Origin: JBLEFH01 sp047345645
Lineage (GTDB): Bacteria > Pseudomonadota > Alphaproteobacteria > Rhodobacterales > Rhodobacteraceae
Assembly: GCA_047345645.1 (NCBI GenBank)
Contig: JBLEFH010000001.1
Strand: one strand, 5' to 3'
DNA length: 64,000 nucleotides
This document shows, piece by piece, positions 16,640 through 25,197 of this stretch. Numbering within the stretch: position 1 is the stretch's first letter; each line of letters begins with the position of its first letter. The position numbers were made by a program, and so were the translations under genes. The notes under the pieces were generated by a model, which saw only the letters and a list, made by a program, of their open reading frames with translations, was not told the origin of the DNA and made no database searches.

Positions 16640-17874
16640 TGGGTGTTTTCCGCGTTTTCAGTCGCTTCGTCGTCAGCGGCTTCGGCCCCTGCTTCACTTG
16701 CGGAGTCTTCAGCGGGCGCTTCGGCTTGCTCGCTGCCGCCGGTCTCCGCCACGTTTACCGCCATGCCATCCTGAAGACGCTGCACGCCCTGCACGACCAC
16801 AGCTTCACCGCCCTCAAGTCCCTCGGTGACGGCCCAGCCATTTTCGACCCGCGCGCCGGTGGAAATGCGGCGTTGTGAGACGGTATTGTCGCCATTCACG
16901 GTAAAAACGTAACGGCCCTCGCGGTCCTGAAGCACGGCCGTTTGCGGGACAATCGGCATCTCCTGCGGGTTCTTTTCCTCAATCACGATGGTCGCGAACT
17001 GGCCCGGAAGCAGGACAGCTTCGGGGTTCTCGTAGATCACACGCACCGCGACGCTGCCCGTCGCGGTGTCCACCGTGTTCGAGATGTATTCGAAGGTGCC
17101 GCTATGCGGATATTCCGACCCATTCGCCAGTTGCAGATTGAAGTTGATATTCTCGGTGCCTTCCTTCGCCTGACCGGATTCGGTCAGCTCCAGCATGATC
17201 TGCTCAGGAATCGAGAAGACGACGCGCACCGGATCAAGTTGTACGATCTCCGCCAGCGCGCCCGAGGACGGTCCGACAAAGTTGCCCTTGGTGATCAGCG
17301 CGCGGCCGATTTTGCCGGTGATGGGGCTGGTGATCGTGGTGTAACCGAGGTCGATTTCCGCGAGCTCAACACTCGATTGCGCAGCCTGCACATTGGCCTG
17401 TGCGACCTGAAAATCCGCGCGCGCCTGCTCGAGATTGACCTGCGCGGCGGCGTTGCGGTTAACGAGGGCCTGCTGGCGATTGGCTTCGCTCTCAGCCCGC
17501 ACCCGCTCGGCCTCTGCTTGCGCCAAAGCGGCCTGTGCCGAGGCAACCTGCGCCTGATACTGATCCGGCTCAATCTTAAACAGCTCATCGTTCTCCGTAA
17601 CGATTTGGCCCGGTTCGAAAGTGACTTCTTCGATGAAGCCCTGAATACGCGCCTGAATATCAACACTTTCCACGGCCTCAACCGTTGCGGTGAAGCTTTC
17701 CGGGGCCTCAATCGGCGCGACATTGATTTCAGCGGTCACAACCATCGGTGCCGGGGCCTGCTGTTGTTGCGGCGCGTCTTCGCCCTCTTCCTGCGCGAAG
17801 ACGGGCAGGGTTGCGAGGGCCACACTGCCCATGAAAACGGACGGATAGAGAAGCGAAACGCGAAACTTTTGCAT
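16636..17874 (-). CDS. acrA: RND efflux periplasmic adaptor (AcrA-like)
   Basis: 412 residues after choosing ATG 17874, which gives a proper signal peptide (MQKFRVSLLYPSVFMGSVAL, cleavage near FAQ-EE). The upstream TTG start would add an unlike extension. Domains in order: lipoyl half (VEAVESVDIQARIQGFIEEV), alpha-helical coiled-coil hairpin rich in Ala/Gln (about 95-165), second lipoyl half (YTTITSPITGKIGRALITKG), beta-barrel and membrane-proximal domain. The C-terminal tail is acidic and Ala/Glu-rich. It joins the inner membrane pump to an outer-membrane channel. Confidence 0.92.
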   Translation of the reverse strand: MQKFRVSLLYPSVFMGSVALATLPVFAQEEGEDAPQQQQAPAPMVVTAEINVAPIEAPESFTATVEAVESVDIQARIQGFIEEVTFEPGQIVTENDELFKIEPDQYQAQVASAQAALAQAEAERVRAESEANRQQALVNRNAAAQVNLEQARADFQVAQANVQAAQSSVELAEIDLGYTTITSPITGKIGRALITKGNFVGPSSGALAEIVQLDPVRVVFSIPEQIMLELTESGQAKEGTENINFNLQLANGSEYPHSGTFEYISNTVDTATGSVAVRVIYENPEAVLLPGQFATIVIEEKNPQEMPIVPQTAVLQDREGRYVFTVNGDNTVSQRRISTGARVENGWAVTEGLEGGEAVVVQGVQRLQDGMAVNVAETGGSEQAEAPAEDSASEAGAEAADDEATENAENTQ

Positions 17875-17934
17875 GGGGAGGCCTTCTGTTGGGACGCGCA
17901 GAAACGCGGAACGTGACTTCAAATCTATGTTAAC

Positions 17935-17945
17935 TCTGACTCAGA
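17935..17945. promoter_or_regulatory. Possible operator upstream of the RND operon
   Basis: TCTGACTCAGA is a perfect 11-bp inverted repeat 60 bp upstream of the adaptor start, in the stretch that should hold the promoter. Its size and the ACTCAG half-site recall TetR-family operators of efflux operons, but no TetR gene is adjacent. Confidence 0.3.
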
Positions 17946-18092
17946 TTGCAAAGACTAAGGCAAAGTTAACTACTCGACATGTGCCGAATTTCGCCAACGG
18001 GCAGGAACTTTAGAAAGTAAAAAGGCGCATCAAACTGCGACACGCGGTGATAGAAAAAAGATGCAATCACCGAAAATTCATCGTCGGAATAA

Positions 18093-18118
18093 GGGCTTTG
18101 CGCGCGGCGCGCAAGCCC
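18093..18118 (-). terminator. Hairpin downstream of the EVE gene
   Basis: GGGCTT and AAGCCC plus inner GCGCG/CGCGC form a GC-rich stem with a single bulged T. It lies 37 bp after the EVE gene stop on the minus strand. Only a weak T stretch (TTATT) follows, so the call is moderate. Confidence 0.45.
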
Positions 18119-18154
18119 CTGTTCCTTATGTCACTTTTATGACCCAACGGCAGG

Positions 18155-18574
18155 TTAGGGTTTCACACCGCCCATTTCGCAGATCGCTTTCCACTCGTCT
18201 TTCGTGACGGGCTGGACCGAAAGCCGCGAATTATTAACGAGAATCATTTCGTCAAACCGCTCATCGGCTTTTACGTCATCAAGGGTGATCGGCGTCTCGA
18301 AGGCGTCCAGTGCCTTGATGTCCACACATTCCCAACGGTCATCATCGGTGGTGCTGTCCGGATGCGCCTCGGCGATCACCTCACAAGTGCCGACGATGCG
18401 TTTTTCCTTCACCGAGTGATAGAAAAACCCGCGATCCCCGACCTTCATCTCCCGCATGTTATTACGCGCCTGATAGTTGCGCACACCGTCCCATTCCTCG
18501 CCCTTGTCGCCCTTTTCGACGAGATCATCCCAGGAAAAGGTGTTGGGTTCGGATTTGAAGAGCCAGTAGTTCAT
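18155..18574 (-). CDS. EVE domain-containing protein
   Basis: 139 residues. The family signature is clear: MNYWLFKSEPNTFSWDDL at the start, EWDGVRNYQARNNMREMKVGD and GFFYHS, then GTCEVIAEAHPD. EVE domains are PUA-like and bind modified nucleobases. ATG 18574 overlaps the stop of the preceding YciI gene by 4 bp (ATGA), so they are co-transcribed and coupled. The tsaD-gpsA-yciI-EVE order is a known conserved block in Rhodobacterales. The physiological role is unsettled. Confidence 0.9.
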   Translation of the reverse strand: MNYWLFKSEPNTFSWDDLVEKGDKGEEWDGVRNYQARNNMREMKVGDRGFFYHSVKEKRIVGTCEVIAEAHPDSTTDDDRWECVDIKALDAFETPITLDDVKADERFDEMILVNNSRLSVQPVTKDEWKAICEMGGVKP

Positions 18575-18837
18575 AGCACATGCTTCCATTCGTTAATCTC
18601 GGTGGAGGCGAAGAGCCCGGCTTTGGCATAAGGGTCATTGGCGGCCCAAGCCTCCGCCGCCGCGCGGTCCTCGACATCGAGAATGCAGAGGGAGCCGACC
18701 ATATTGCCGTCCTCAATGAGCGGGCCGCCAAATTTCACCGCGCCGCTCTCCTTGGCATAGGCCAGATGCGCGTCGCGATTGGCTTTGCGGGTCTCAAAGT
18801 GGTCCGGCTTATCTTTGCAAATCAGGGCAAACAGCAT
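18571..18837 (-). CDS. YciI family protein
   Basis: 88 residues, a single ferredoxin-like YciI domain. It begins MLFALICKDKPDHFETRK and includes HLAYAKESGAVKFGGPLIED, with the conserved His and Asp of the putative active site. It starts directly after the gpsA stop (no gap) and overlaps the EVE gene. YciI proteins are small dimeric putative enzymes of unknown substrate. Confidence 0.9.
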   Translation of the reverse strand: MLFALICKDKPDHFETRKANRDAHLAYAKESGAVKFGGPLIEDGNMVGSLCILDVEDRAAAEAWAANDPYAKAGLFASTEINEWKHVL

Positions 18838-19761
18838 TTATTCCTCCGCTTTCAGGGGACGTGATAACAACTCCTGCATCGCCGCGTCGAGAGGCAGCGC
18901 GCCTTTGAGAACATCGGTGACAGCGGCGGCAAGGGGCAGGTCGACGCCGTATTCTTTGCCGAGAAGAAGCGCGGCTTCGGCGGTCGCGACCCCCTCGACG
19001 GTGTTGTTGCCATCAGCCTCGCCGGTCGCGCGTCGCCAGCCCAAATCGAAATTGCGCGAGGCGCGGGAGGCGGCGGTCAGCGCCAGATCACCAAGGCCAG
19101 AAAGACCCATGAGCGTTTCCTCCTGCGCGCCCATGGCGAGCGCGAGACGGCGGATTTCGGCAAAGCCGCGGGTCATTACCGCCGCGCGGGCGCTTTCGCC
19201 AAGACCCGCGCCCGCCGTGAGGCCGCAGGCGATGGCCGTCACATTTTTCAGCGCACCGCCGAGTTGCGCGCCGGTCATATCGTCCGAACGATAGAGCCGG
19301 AGGCGCGGAGTGGAGAGCCTTTCCTGAAGGGCCTTGTCGCCACCCGCGAGCGTCAGGGCCGTCGGGAGCCCGCGCGCGATTTCGCCTGCGAAGCCGGGTC
19401 CGGTGAGGACGGCCAGCGGGTTCGGCAAATCAGCGGCGATTTGCGACTGCATTCGCCCGGTGCCCGTTTCGAGACCTTTGGCGCAGAGGATGAGCGGGAC
19501 GTTGGGCAGTGTCTCGCCATTCTCCGCGAGAAACCCGGAGGTCTGCTGGGCAGGCAAGACCAGCAGCAGGGCTTTAGCGGTCTTGAGATCGCCCAAATCG
19601 CTTGTTGTGCGAAGTTTTCCGGGCAGGGTCACCCCCGGCAGGCGCGGATTCTCGCGGGCCCAATCGACGTTGCGGCCCCAGAGCGTGACATCCTGCCCGC
19701 CTTCGGCCTCAGCAATGGCAAGTGCTGTGCCAAACGCACCCGAGCCGATGACCCCGATCAT
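18838..19761 (-). CDS. gpsA: Glycerol-3-phosphate dehydrogenase [NAD(P)+]
   Basis: 307 residues. The Rossmann motif GVIGSGAFGTALA opens the protein, followed by LWGRN. LCAKGLE, LTGPGFAGEIARGLPTALTLA and LKNVTAIACGLTAGAGLGESARAA (catalytic Lys and the substrate-binding region) are all present. It makes sn-glycerol 3-phosphate for phospholipid synthesis from dihydroxyacetone phosphate. The start overlaps the tsaD stop by 4 bp. Confidence 0.95.
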   Translation of the reverse strand: MIGVIGSGAFGTALAIAEAEGGQDVTLWGRNVDWARENPRLPGVTLPGKLRTTSDLGDLKTAKALLLVLPAQQTSGFLAENGETLPNVPLILCAKGLETGTGRMQSQIAADLPNPLAVLTGPGFAGEIARGLPTALTLAGGDKALQERLSTPRLRLYRSDDMTGAQLGGALKNVTAIACGLTAGAGLGESARAAVMTRGFAEIRRLALAMGAQEETLMGLSGLGDLALTAASRASRNFDLGWRRATGEADGNNTVEGVATAEAALLLGKEYGVDLPLAAAVTDVLKGALPLDAAMQELLSRPLKAEE

Positions 19762-20831
19762 GCCTTCACCCCGCGTTTGCCCGCGCCGAGCATGGGCGTT
19801 GCGTTTTCATCCAGCGGCCAGCGGGGGCGAGCGTTGAGGGTCATGTCATCGACATCGCCCGCCGCAAAGCGCTCCAGCCCGGCCCACGCGATCATCGCGC
19901 CATTGTCGGTGCAGTATTTGAGGGGTGGGGCTAGGAAATCAGCACCCGCCTCCGCCGCGACGCGTTCCAGCGCTACGCGGATAGGCGTGTTTGCCGCGAC
20001 GCCGCCTGCGACGGCAATGAGCGGCGCGCCGGAGGCGGCCAGTGCGCGGCGGGTCTTTTCCGCCAGCACATCTGCGACTGCTGCCTGAAACCCGGCGCAA
20101 AGATCGGCGCGGTCCTGCTCGGTGATCCCGCCCTTTTCCGAAATCAGCAAATCCCGCGCCCGCCGCAGCGCGGTTTTGAGGCCGGAGAAGGACATATCGG
20201 AGCCGGGGCGGTCCATGAGCGGGCGCGGGAAGGCGAAGCGAGTGGCATCGCCCTTCTTCGCTTCGGCCTCGACCGCCGGGCCACCGGGATAGGGCAGGCC
20301 GAGCAGTTTGGCCGTTTTGTCGAAGGCCTCGCCCGGTGCGTCGTCGATGGTGCCGCCGAGGCGGGTGAACTGGTCCGGGCCCGTGACGTGGAGAAACTGA
20401 CAGTGTCCGCCGGAGACGAGGAGCATCAGATAGGGAAAGACGACGCCATCGGTCATGCGCGGCGTGAGCGCGTGTCCGGCGAGGTGGTTGACCCCGATCA
20501 GCGGTTTTTGGGCGGCGAAGGCGAGGGCTTTGGCGCTCATCACCCCGGCGAGAAGTCCGCCGATCAGGCCCGGCCCGGAGGTGACGGCGATGGCGTCGAG
20601 GTCCGCCAGCGTCACGCCGGCTTCCTTTAGCGCGGACGCGATCACGGCATCGAGCTTCTCTGCATGGGCGCGGGCGGCGATTTCGGGGACGACGCCGCCG
20701 TAACGACCATGCAAATCCTCTTGCCCCGCCACGCGGCTCGACAGGATCTCGGCAGGCGCGCCCGGCGCGCCGCGCAGGATCGCGGCGGCGCTGTCGTCGC
20801 AGGAGCTTTCGATGCCGAGAATAAGTGTCAT
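19758..20831 (-). CDS. tsaD: tRNA N6-adenosine threonylcarbamoyltransferase
   Basis: 357 residues from ATG 20831. It starts TLILGIESSCDDSAAA and carries the metal-binding NHLAGH motif (His116 and His120) with PYLMLLVSGGH and FSGLKTALRR after it. It transfers the threonylcarbamoyl group to A37 of ANN-decoding tRNAs with TsaB and TsaE. First gene of the tsaD-gpsA-yciI-EVE block, divergent from hemD with a 98-bp gap. Confidence 0.95.
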   Translation of the reverse strand: MTLILGIESSCDDSAAAILRGAPGAPAEILSSRVAGQEDLHGRYGGVVPEIAARAHAEKLDAVIASALKEAGVTLADLDAIAVTSGPGLIGGLLAGVMSAKALAFAAQKPLIGVNHLAGHALTPRMTDGVVFPYLMLLVSGGHCQFLHVTGPDQFTRLGGTIDDAPGEAFDKTAKLLGLPYPGGPAVEAEAKKGDATRFAFPRPLMDRPGSDMSFSGLKTALRRARDLLISEKGGITEQDRADLCAGFQAAVADVLAEKTRRALAASGAPLIAVAGGVAANTPIRVALERVAAEAGADFLAPPLKYCTDNGAMIAWAGLERFAAGDVDDMTLNARPRWPLDENATPMLGAGKRGVKA

Positions 20832-20929
20832 AAGCCATCGCGTAGCACCCGCGCGCGGCCAAGGCAATTCGCAACGCTGCCCAGAGTGACGCCGCTTGAA
20901 TTTCCGGGGCGGAGCGGGAGAATGCGCGC

Positions 20930-21586
20930 ATGACCATTCTGCTCACACGCCCCCAAGCCTCCAGCGAAGCGCTCGCGGCACGGCTCGCGCCGCTGCCTTG
21001 CCTGATTGCGCCGGTGATGCGGATCGCGCCTGTTGAGACGTTGCCGCCGCTGGATGCTGAGGAGCTCGTGTTCACCTCGGCGGCGGCGGTGCGCGTCTTT
21101 GCCGCGCTGTCGGATCGCCGGGACCTGCCCGTTTGGTGCGTGGGCGCGCGCTGCGCTGAGGCGGCGATGGCGGTGGGCATGAAAGCGCAAACGGCGGATG
21201 GTGATCTGGCGAGCCTCGATGCGCTGCTTGAGGCCGAGAAGGTCGCGCGGGGCGGGCTTGTGCATCTGAGTGGCACCTATCTGACGGGAGAGTTGCCCGG
21301 CGTTCGGAGTATCCCGATCTATGATCAACCGGCGCTGCCGCCCGATCTGGCGGCACTTGCGACACTGGCGGAAGGCGCGATTTCGACCGTCCCGCTTTAC
21401 TCACCGCGCAGTGCCGCCCTGCTGATGGACTGGATCGGCGACGCCCCGGATGGCGATCCGCTTTACCTTGCCATGAGCCCCGCCGTGGCCGCCAAGATCA
21501 CAAAAAAAGGCGCTCGAATCGGAACGATTGACCGGCCCGAGGGTTGGTTGATGGAAGAAGCGATCCGGGAGGCCGCATCCCGTTAA
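20930..21586 (+). CDS. hemD: Uroporphyrinogen-III synthase
   Basis: 218 residues with the weakly conserved HemD pattern: MTILLTRPQASSEALAARL at the N-terminus, LVFTSAAAVRVFAAL, a two-lobed alpha/beta layout and VPLYSPRSAALLMDWI in the second lobe. The enzyme closes hydroxymethylbilane to uroporphyrinogen III. The context, hemD followed by a COG4223 protein and HemY, is a conserved haem-biosynthesis arrangement in alphaproteobacteria and supports the call. Confidence 0.88.
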   Translation: MTILLTRPQASSEALAARLAPLPCLIAPVMRIAPVETLPPLDAEELVFTSAAAVRVFAALSDRRDLPVWCVGARCAEAAMAVGMKAQTADGDLASLDALLEAEKVARGGLVHLSGTYLTGELPGVRSIPIYDQPALPPDLAALATLAEGAISTVPLYSPRSAALLMDWIGDAPDGDPLYLAMSPAVAAKITKKGARIGTIDRPEGWLMEEAIREAASR

Positions 21587-21709
21587 GCGGCTTAAATTGT
21601 GACAAAACCGGGGAACTGCTTGGAATCGCTGCTGGCCTCCCTTAATGATAGGGCAACAGGGTAGGGAGGCGCGATTTTTCGCGGTCCCTAAGGGGAAGGA
21701 GAGGTGCCA

Positions 21710-23389
21710 ATGGCCGAGCGCAAGGACGGTTCATCGTCGAAATCTGCCGACAAAAAGACTGATCAGGCTGAGAAAGGCAAATCCGTCCCCGCAGGCGGAG
21801 CATCCCCGGCCAAAGCTGGCGAAATGACCGCGCAGAGCCAGAAAACCACCCCTTCGCAGCATAGTGGCAAGACCGCCGCGCCCGGCAAAGCAGGCGTTGG
21901 CGAGGCGAAAGATGCGGCGATTTCCAAGCCTGAAACTGGCGCAAGTAAATCGGCGAAAACATCGGCCAGCAAAGATGCGGACGGGCAAAGCCGCGTCGCT
22001 GCGGTTGCAACCGCGGGCGGCGCGTCCATGACCGGCGCGGCGGCCAGCGCCAAGACGGATGACAAGACGCCGAACAAGGCCGTGGCCGATGCGAAACCTG
22101 CAAAGACGCAGAGTACAGCACCGAAAAGCACGGCGTCCAAAACCGATACGCCGAAACCGACCCCTGCCAAGACTGAACCGCCGAAGCCGACTGGATCGCA
22201 AAGCAGTGCGGCGAAGCAAACGCCCGCCCGCACCGGAACGCCGCAAAAACCGGCTCCGGCGACGAGTGACAGCGATGACAGCGGCTCGATCGCAGGGAAA
22301 TTCCTGTCCTTCCTTGCTATTCTTCTGGCGGGCGGGGTTCTTGCGCTTTGGCTGGGTCCGAAGCTCGCGCCGCATTTGCCGCAGGGCATGGCCCCGGTTG
22401 CCGAGTTCCTCAGCCCCGGTTCGGCGGAAGGCGTGACCGAGGACGAGCTTGCGAGCTTCCGCGAAGAGATCGAGGCGCAGATCGCCGAGGCGGGTGCCGC
22501 GTCGGGCGATATGAGCGGCGAGATTGAAGCGGCCGTGAGTCAGGCCACAGAGAATTTCAGCAATCAGATCGCCGCGCTTGAGGAGCAACTGGCTTCCAGC
22601 GATGTCGGCGCGCTTGATTCCCGGATTTCGCAGACGGAAAACACGCTGCAAGGTCTTTCGGCCCAGTTGCAGGAGTTCGATCCGTCGCAATTTAGCTCGC
22701 TTTCGGATGAAGCGGCGCAGGAGCTTGGCCAGTTTGCCTCTGTGGTTGAGGGGATGCGCGCCCAGATGAGCGATCTTTCGGCGCGCACCGGCGCGATTGC
22801 CCAGCGAATCGAAGAGGTTGAGGCGACAACGCAGCAGCGCCTGAGCGAAGCGGAAGAGCAGGTCGCGGCCAGCGAAGAAGCGGCGCAAGCGGCCGAGACA
22901 CGAGCCGAAGGCCTGCAACTGGCGGAGACCATTCAGAGCGCGATTGAAGAGGGCGCGGGCTATCAGGAACCGCTTGGCGAACTTGAAGCGCTTGGCGTGT
23001 CGATCCCGGCTCCTTTGTCCGAGAATGCGGGCGGAGTTGAGGCCGTGTCCACGCTGCTTGACGGGTTCGATGCCCTTGCCCGTGACGCGATCAGCGCCGC
23101 GCAGCGCGATGTGGGCGGGGACAGCAGCAACTCGATCACCGGCTTCCTGCAAAGCCGCATTTCGGTGCGCTCGATTGAGCCGACCGAGGGCAACACGCCC
23201 GACGCCATTCTCTCACGCGTCGAGGGCCATGTGACCAATGACGAAATGGGCGCAGCGATGGAGGAAGCCGAGGCGCTGCCCTCCGCCGCCCGCGACGTGA
23301 TGGCGGAGTGGCTTGAGCGGGCTGGCGCACGCGCAGACGCAAAAAATGGACTCAGCACCCTGATGCAGTCGCTGAGCAGCAACGAATAA
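21710..23389 (+). CDS. Mitofilin-like membrane protein (COG4223, haem operon)
   Basis: About 559 residues. Residues 1-195 are a low-complexity Lys/Ala/Pro/Thr-rich cytoplasmic tail. One membrane helix follows (KFLSFLAILLAGGVLALWLG, about 200-220). Residues 240-400 are coiled-coil-like with Glu/Ala/Gln repeats, and the C-terminus is helical. This is the layout of COG4223, the bacterial relative of mitofilin/Mic60 found between hemD and hemY. ATG 21710 is preferred over GTG 21704 because AAGGAG sits 7 nt upstream. Probable role: inner-membrane organisation or haem-operon membrane scaffold; not proven. Confidence 0.85.
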   Translation: MAERKDGSSSKSADKKTDQAEKGKSVPAGGASPAKAGEMTAQSQKTTPSQHSGKTAAPGKAGVGEAKDAAISKPETGASKSAKTSASKDADGQSRVAAVATAGGASMTGAAASAKTDDKTPNKAVADAKPAKTQSTAPKSTASKTDTPKPTPAKTEPPKPTGSQSSAAKQTPARTGTPQKPAPATSDSDDSGSIAGKFLSFLAILLAGGVLALWLGPKLAPHLPQGMAPVAEFLSPGSAEGVTEDELASFREEIEAQIAEAGAASGDMSGEIEAAVSQATENFSNQIAALEEQLASSDVGALDSRISQTENTLQGLSAQLQEFDPSQFSSLSDEAAQELGQFASVVEGMRAQMSDLSARTGAIAQRIEEVEATTQQRLSEAEEQVAASEEAAQAAETRAEGLQLAETIQSAIEEGAGYQEPLGELEALGVSIPAPLSENAGGVEAVSTLLDGFDALARDAISAAQRDVGGDSSNSITGFLQSRISVRSIEPTEGNTPDAILSRVEGHVTNDEMGAAMEEAEALPSAARDVMAEWLERAGARADAKNGLSTLMQSLSSNE

Positions 23390-23404
23390 GGCGAGGACGC
23401 ACCC

Positions 23405-24871
23405 ATGATCTCTACACTCATCAAGATCCTGTTCTTCATCGGCGTTGCCCTGCTCGCGGCGTTCGGGCTCGACTATATGCTGGACCAGCAAGGTTCCATT
23501 GCGGTCGCCTTTGCGGGTAAAGAATATGTCTTCACGATGCTCGAAGCGGTCATCGCTCTTGCGGCACTCGGCGCGGTCGTTTGGATTGCCTGGAAGCTGG
23601 CGGGTCTGGTTCTGGCGGTGCTCCATTTCCTCGCCGGAGATGAAACGGCGATCTCGCGCTATTTCGCCCGCCGCCGCGACCGTAAGGGTCACGAGGCGCT
23701 CCGCGACTCGGTGATTGCGCTTGCTGAGGGGGATGGGGCGAAAGCCAAGAGTGAAGCCGCGAAGGCGCAGAAATTCCTCGACCAGCCCGAGTTGATGCAT
23801 CTGATCGCGGCCCAAGCAGCCGAGCGCGCGGGCGACCACAATTCTGCGACCGAGCATTACAAGGCGCTGGTCAAAGACGACCGTACCCGCTTCGTCGGCA
23901 CCCGCGGCCTCATGCAGCAGCAGCTTCAGACCGGCGACAAGGAAACCGCCGCCAAGCTCGCCGAGAAAGCCGCGCAGATGCGCCCGAAACATTCGGAAAC
24001 GCTTAACACGCTGTTTGAACTGCAAACCGAGCAAGGCAATTGGGAAGGCGCGCGCACCACGCTGAAAGCGCAAGCCGCAGCGATGCGTTTGCCGAAAGAC
24101 GTGGTGAACCGCCGCGATGCCGTTCTGTCCACCGGCGCCGCGATGGCCGCCCGCGACGCGGGCGTGACCGAGACCGCGCAGGAAGCCGCCAAACGCGCCA
24201 ACAGCCTCGCGCCGAACCTCGTGCCTGCCGCTGTCATGGCCGCCGAATTGGCCGCGACAAATGGCAACAAGCAGGAAGCTACGCGCGTCCTCAAAAAGGC
24301 CTGGGGCATGAACCCGCACCCGGCGCTCGCCAACGCTTTTGCCGCGATTGAGCCGGAAGAGACACCTGAAGAGCGCCGCAAGCGGTTCCAGCAGCTCATC
24401 AAAGCCAATAGCGGGAATGCTGAGTCGCGGATGCTCGAAGCGGAACTCGCCCTGGCCGCCGAAGATTTCCCCGCCGCCCGCCGCGCGATTGGCAAGGTGG
24501 CCGAAGACGATCCGACCACGCGTTCGCTCTCCATCATGGCGGCGATTGACCGCGGCGAAGGCGCGCCTGACCATGTGGTGCGCGGCTGGCTGACCAAGGC
24601 CATGTCCGCCTCGCAAGGCAAGCAATGGGTCTGCAACGTGACCCACAAGCCGCAAGCCGAATGGGCGCCGCTCTCGCAGGATGGCTATTTCGACAGCCTC
24701 GAATGGACCACGCCGCCCCGTCTCGACGATGCGCAAGCTGTCAGCCCGGCCGCGCTGATGCCGCTCCTTGAGGACAGCGCCGCGAAGGCCAAAGCCGATG
24801 AGGACGCCGAGGTGATCGAAGTGGAACAGGACGACGCGACCGCCGAGGCCGAGGAAACCGCCAAAGCCTAA
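23405..24871 (+). CDS. hemY: HemY N-terminal domain / TPR membrane protein
   Basis: 488 residues. Two membrane helices lie at about 2-22 and 40-70, flanking a short loop (FGLDYMLDQQGSIAVAFAGKEYVF), the HemY_N pattern. A long helical TPR-like region follows (about 110-400) and the C-terminus is acidic. This is the bacterial HemY of the hemCDXY type, not protoporphyrinogen oxidase. It starts 15 bp after the mitofilin-like gene, same operon. Confidence 0.87.
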   Translation: MISTLIKILFFIGVALLAAFGLDYMLDQQGSIAVAFAGKEYVFTMLEAVIALAALGAVVWIAWKLAGLVLAVLHFLAGDETAISRYFARRRDRKGHEALRDSVIALAEGDGAKAKSEAAKAQKFLDQPELMHLIAAQAAERAGDHNSATEHYKALVKDDRTRFVGTRGLMQQQLQTGDKETAAKLAEKAAQMRPKHSETLNTLFELQTEQGNWEGARTTLKAQAAAMRLPKDVVNRRDAVLSTGAAMAARDAGVTETAQEAAKRANSLAPNLVPAAVMAAELAATNGNKQEATRVLKKAWGMNPHPALANAFAAIEPEETPEERRKRFQQLIKANSGNAESRMLEAELALAAEDFPAARRAIGKVAEDDPTTRSLSIMAAIDRGEGAPDHVVRGWLTKAMSASQGKQWVCNVTHKPQAEWAPLSQDGYFDSLEWTTPPRLDDAQAVSPAALMPLLEDSAAKAKADEDAEVIEVEQDDATAEAEETAKA

Positions 24872-24946
24872 TCCGGATCGCGGGCCGCTCCCGCGATTTC
24901 GCCCTTGCAAGCGCGGCCGCATCGCCTTATGCAGCCGCTACCTGAT

Positions 24947-25022
24947 GCCGCTGTAGCTCAGCTGGTAGAGCACGTCATTCGTAATGATGGGGTCGGAGGT
25001 TCGAGTCCTCTCAGCGGCACCA
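24947..25022 (+). tRNA. tRNA-Thr (CGT)
   Basis: A 76-nt cloverleaf with encoded CCA. The acceptor GCCGCTG pairs with CAGCGGC, the anticodon stem CGTCA with TGATG, loop TTCGTAA and anticodon CGT. The T arm reads GGAGG TTCGAGT CCTCT. A tyrosine recombinase gene starts 165 bp downstream in the same direction, so the 3' end is a likely attachment site. Confidence 0.95.
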
Positions 25023-25179
25023 GTTTTTCGCGAAATGCGAAGTCGGTTTTCCACGAAATCTCAAATTTTTCAGTACTTTCCTAGACTTACCGGTTTCCGC
25101 ATGTTTTGCGCTTGGCCGAAATCCCGCAACATTTGCGCCTGAGCGCTTAACCGCGCGACGCCGTCCGACGCTTAAGGGC

Positions 25180-25197
25180 CGACGCTCATGAGCGTCG
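25180..25197. repeat. Perfect 18-bp palindrome across the integrase start codon
   Basis: CGACGCTCATGAGCGTCG is perfectly self-complementary and is centred on the ATG at 25188. Two CGCTTAA copies lie just upstream (25144-25150 and 25169-25175). It could be an operator or an RNA hairpin hiding the start codon. Confidence 0.6.
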
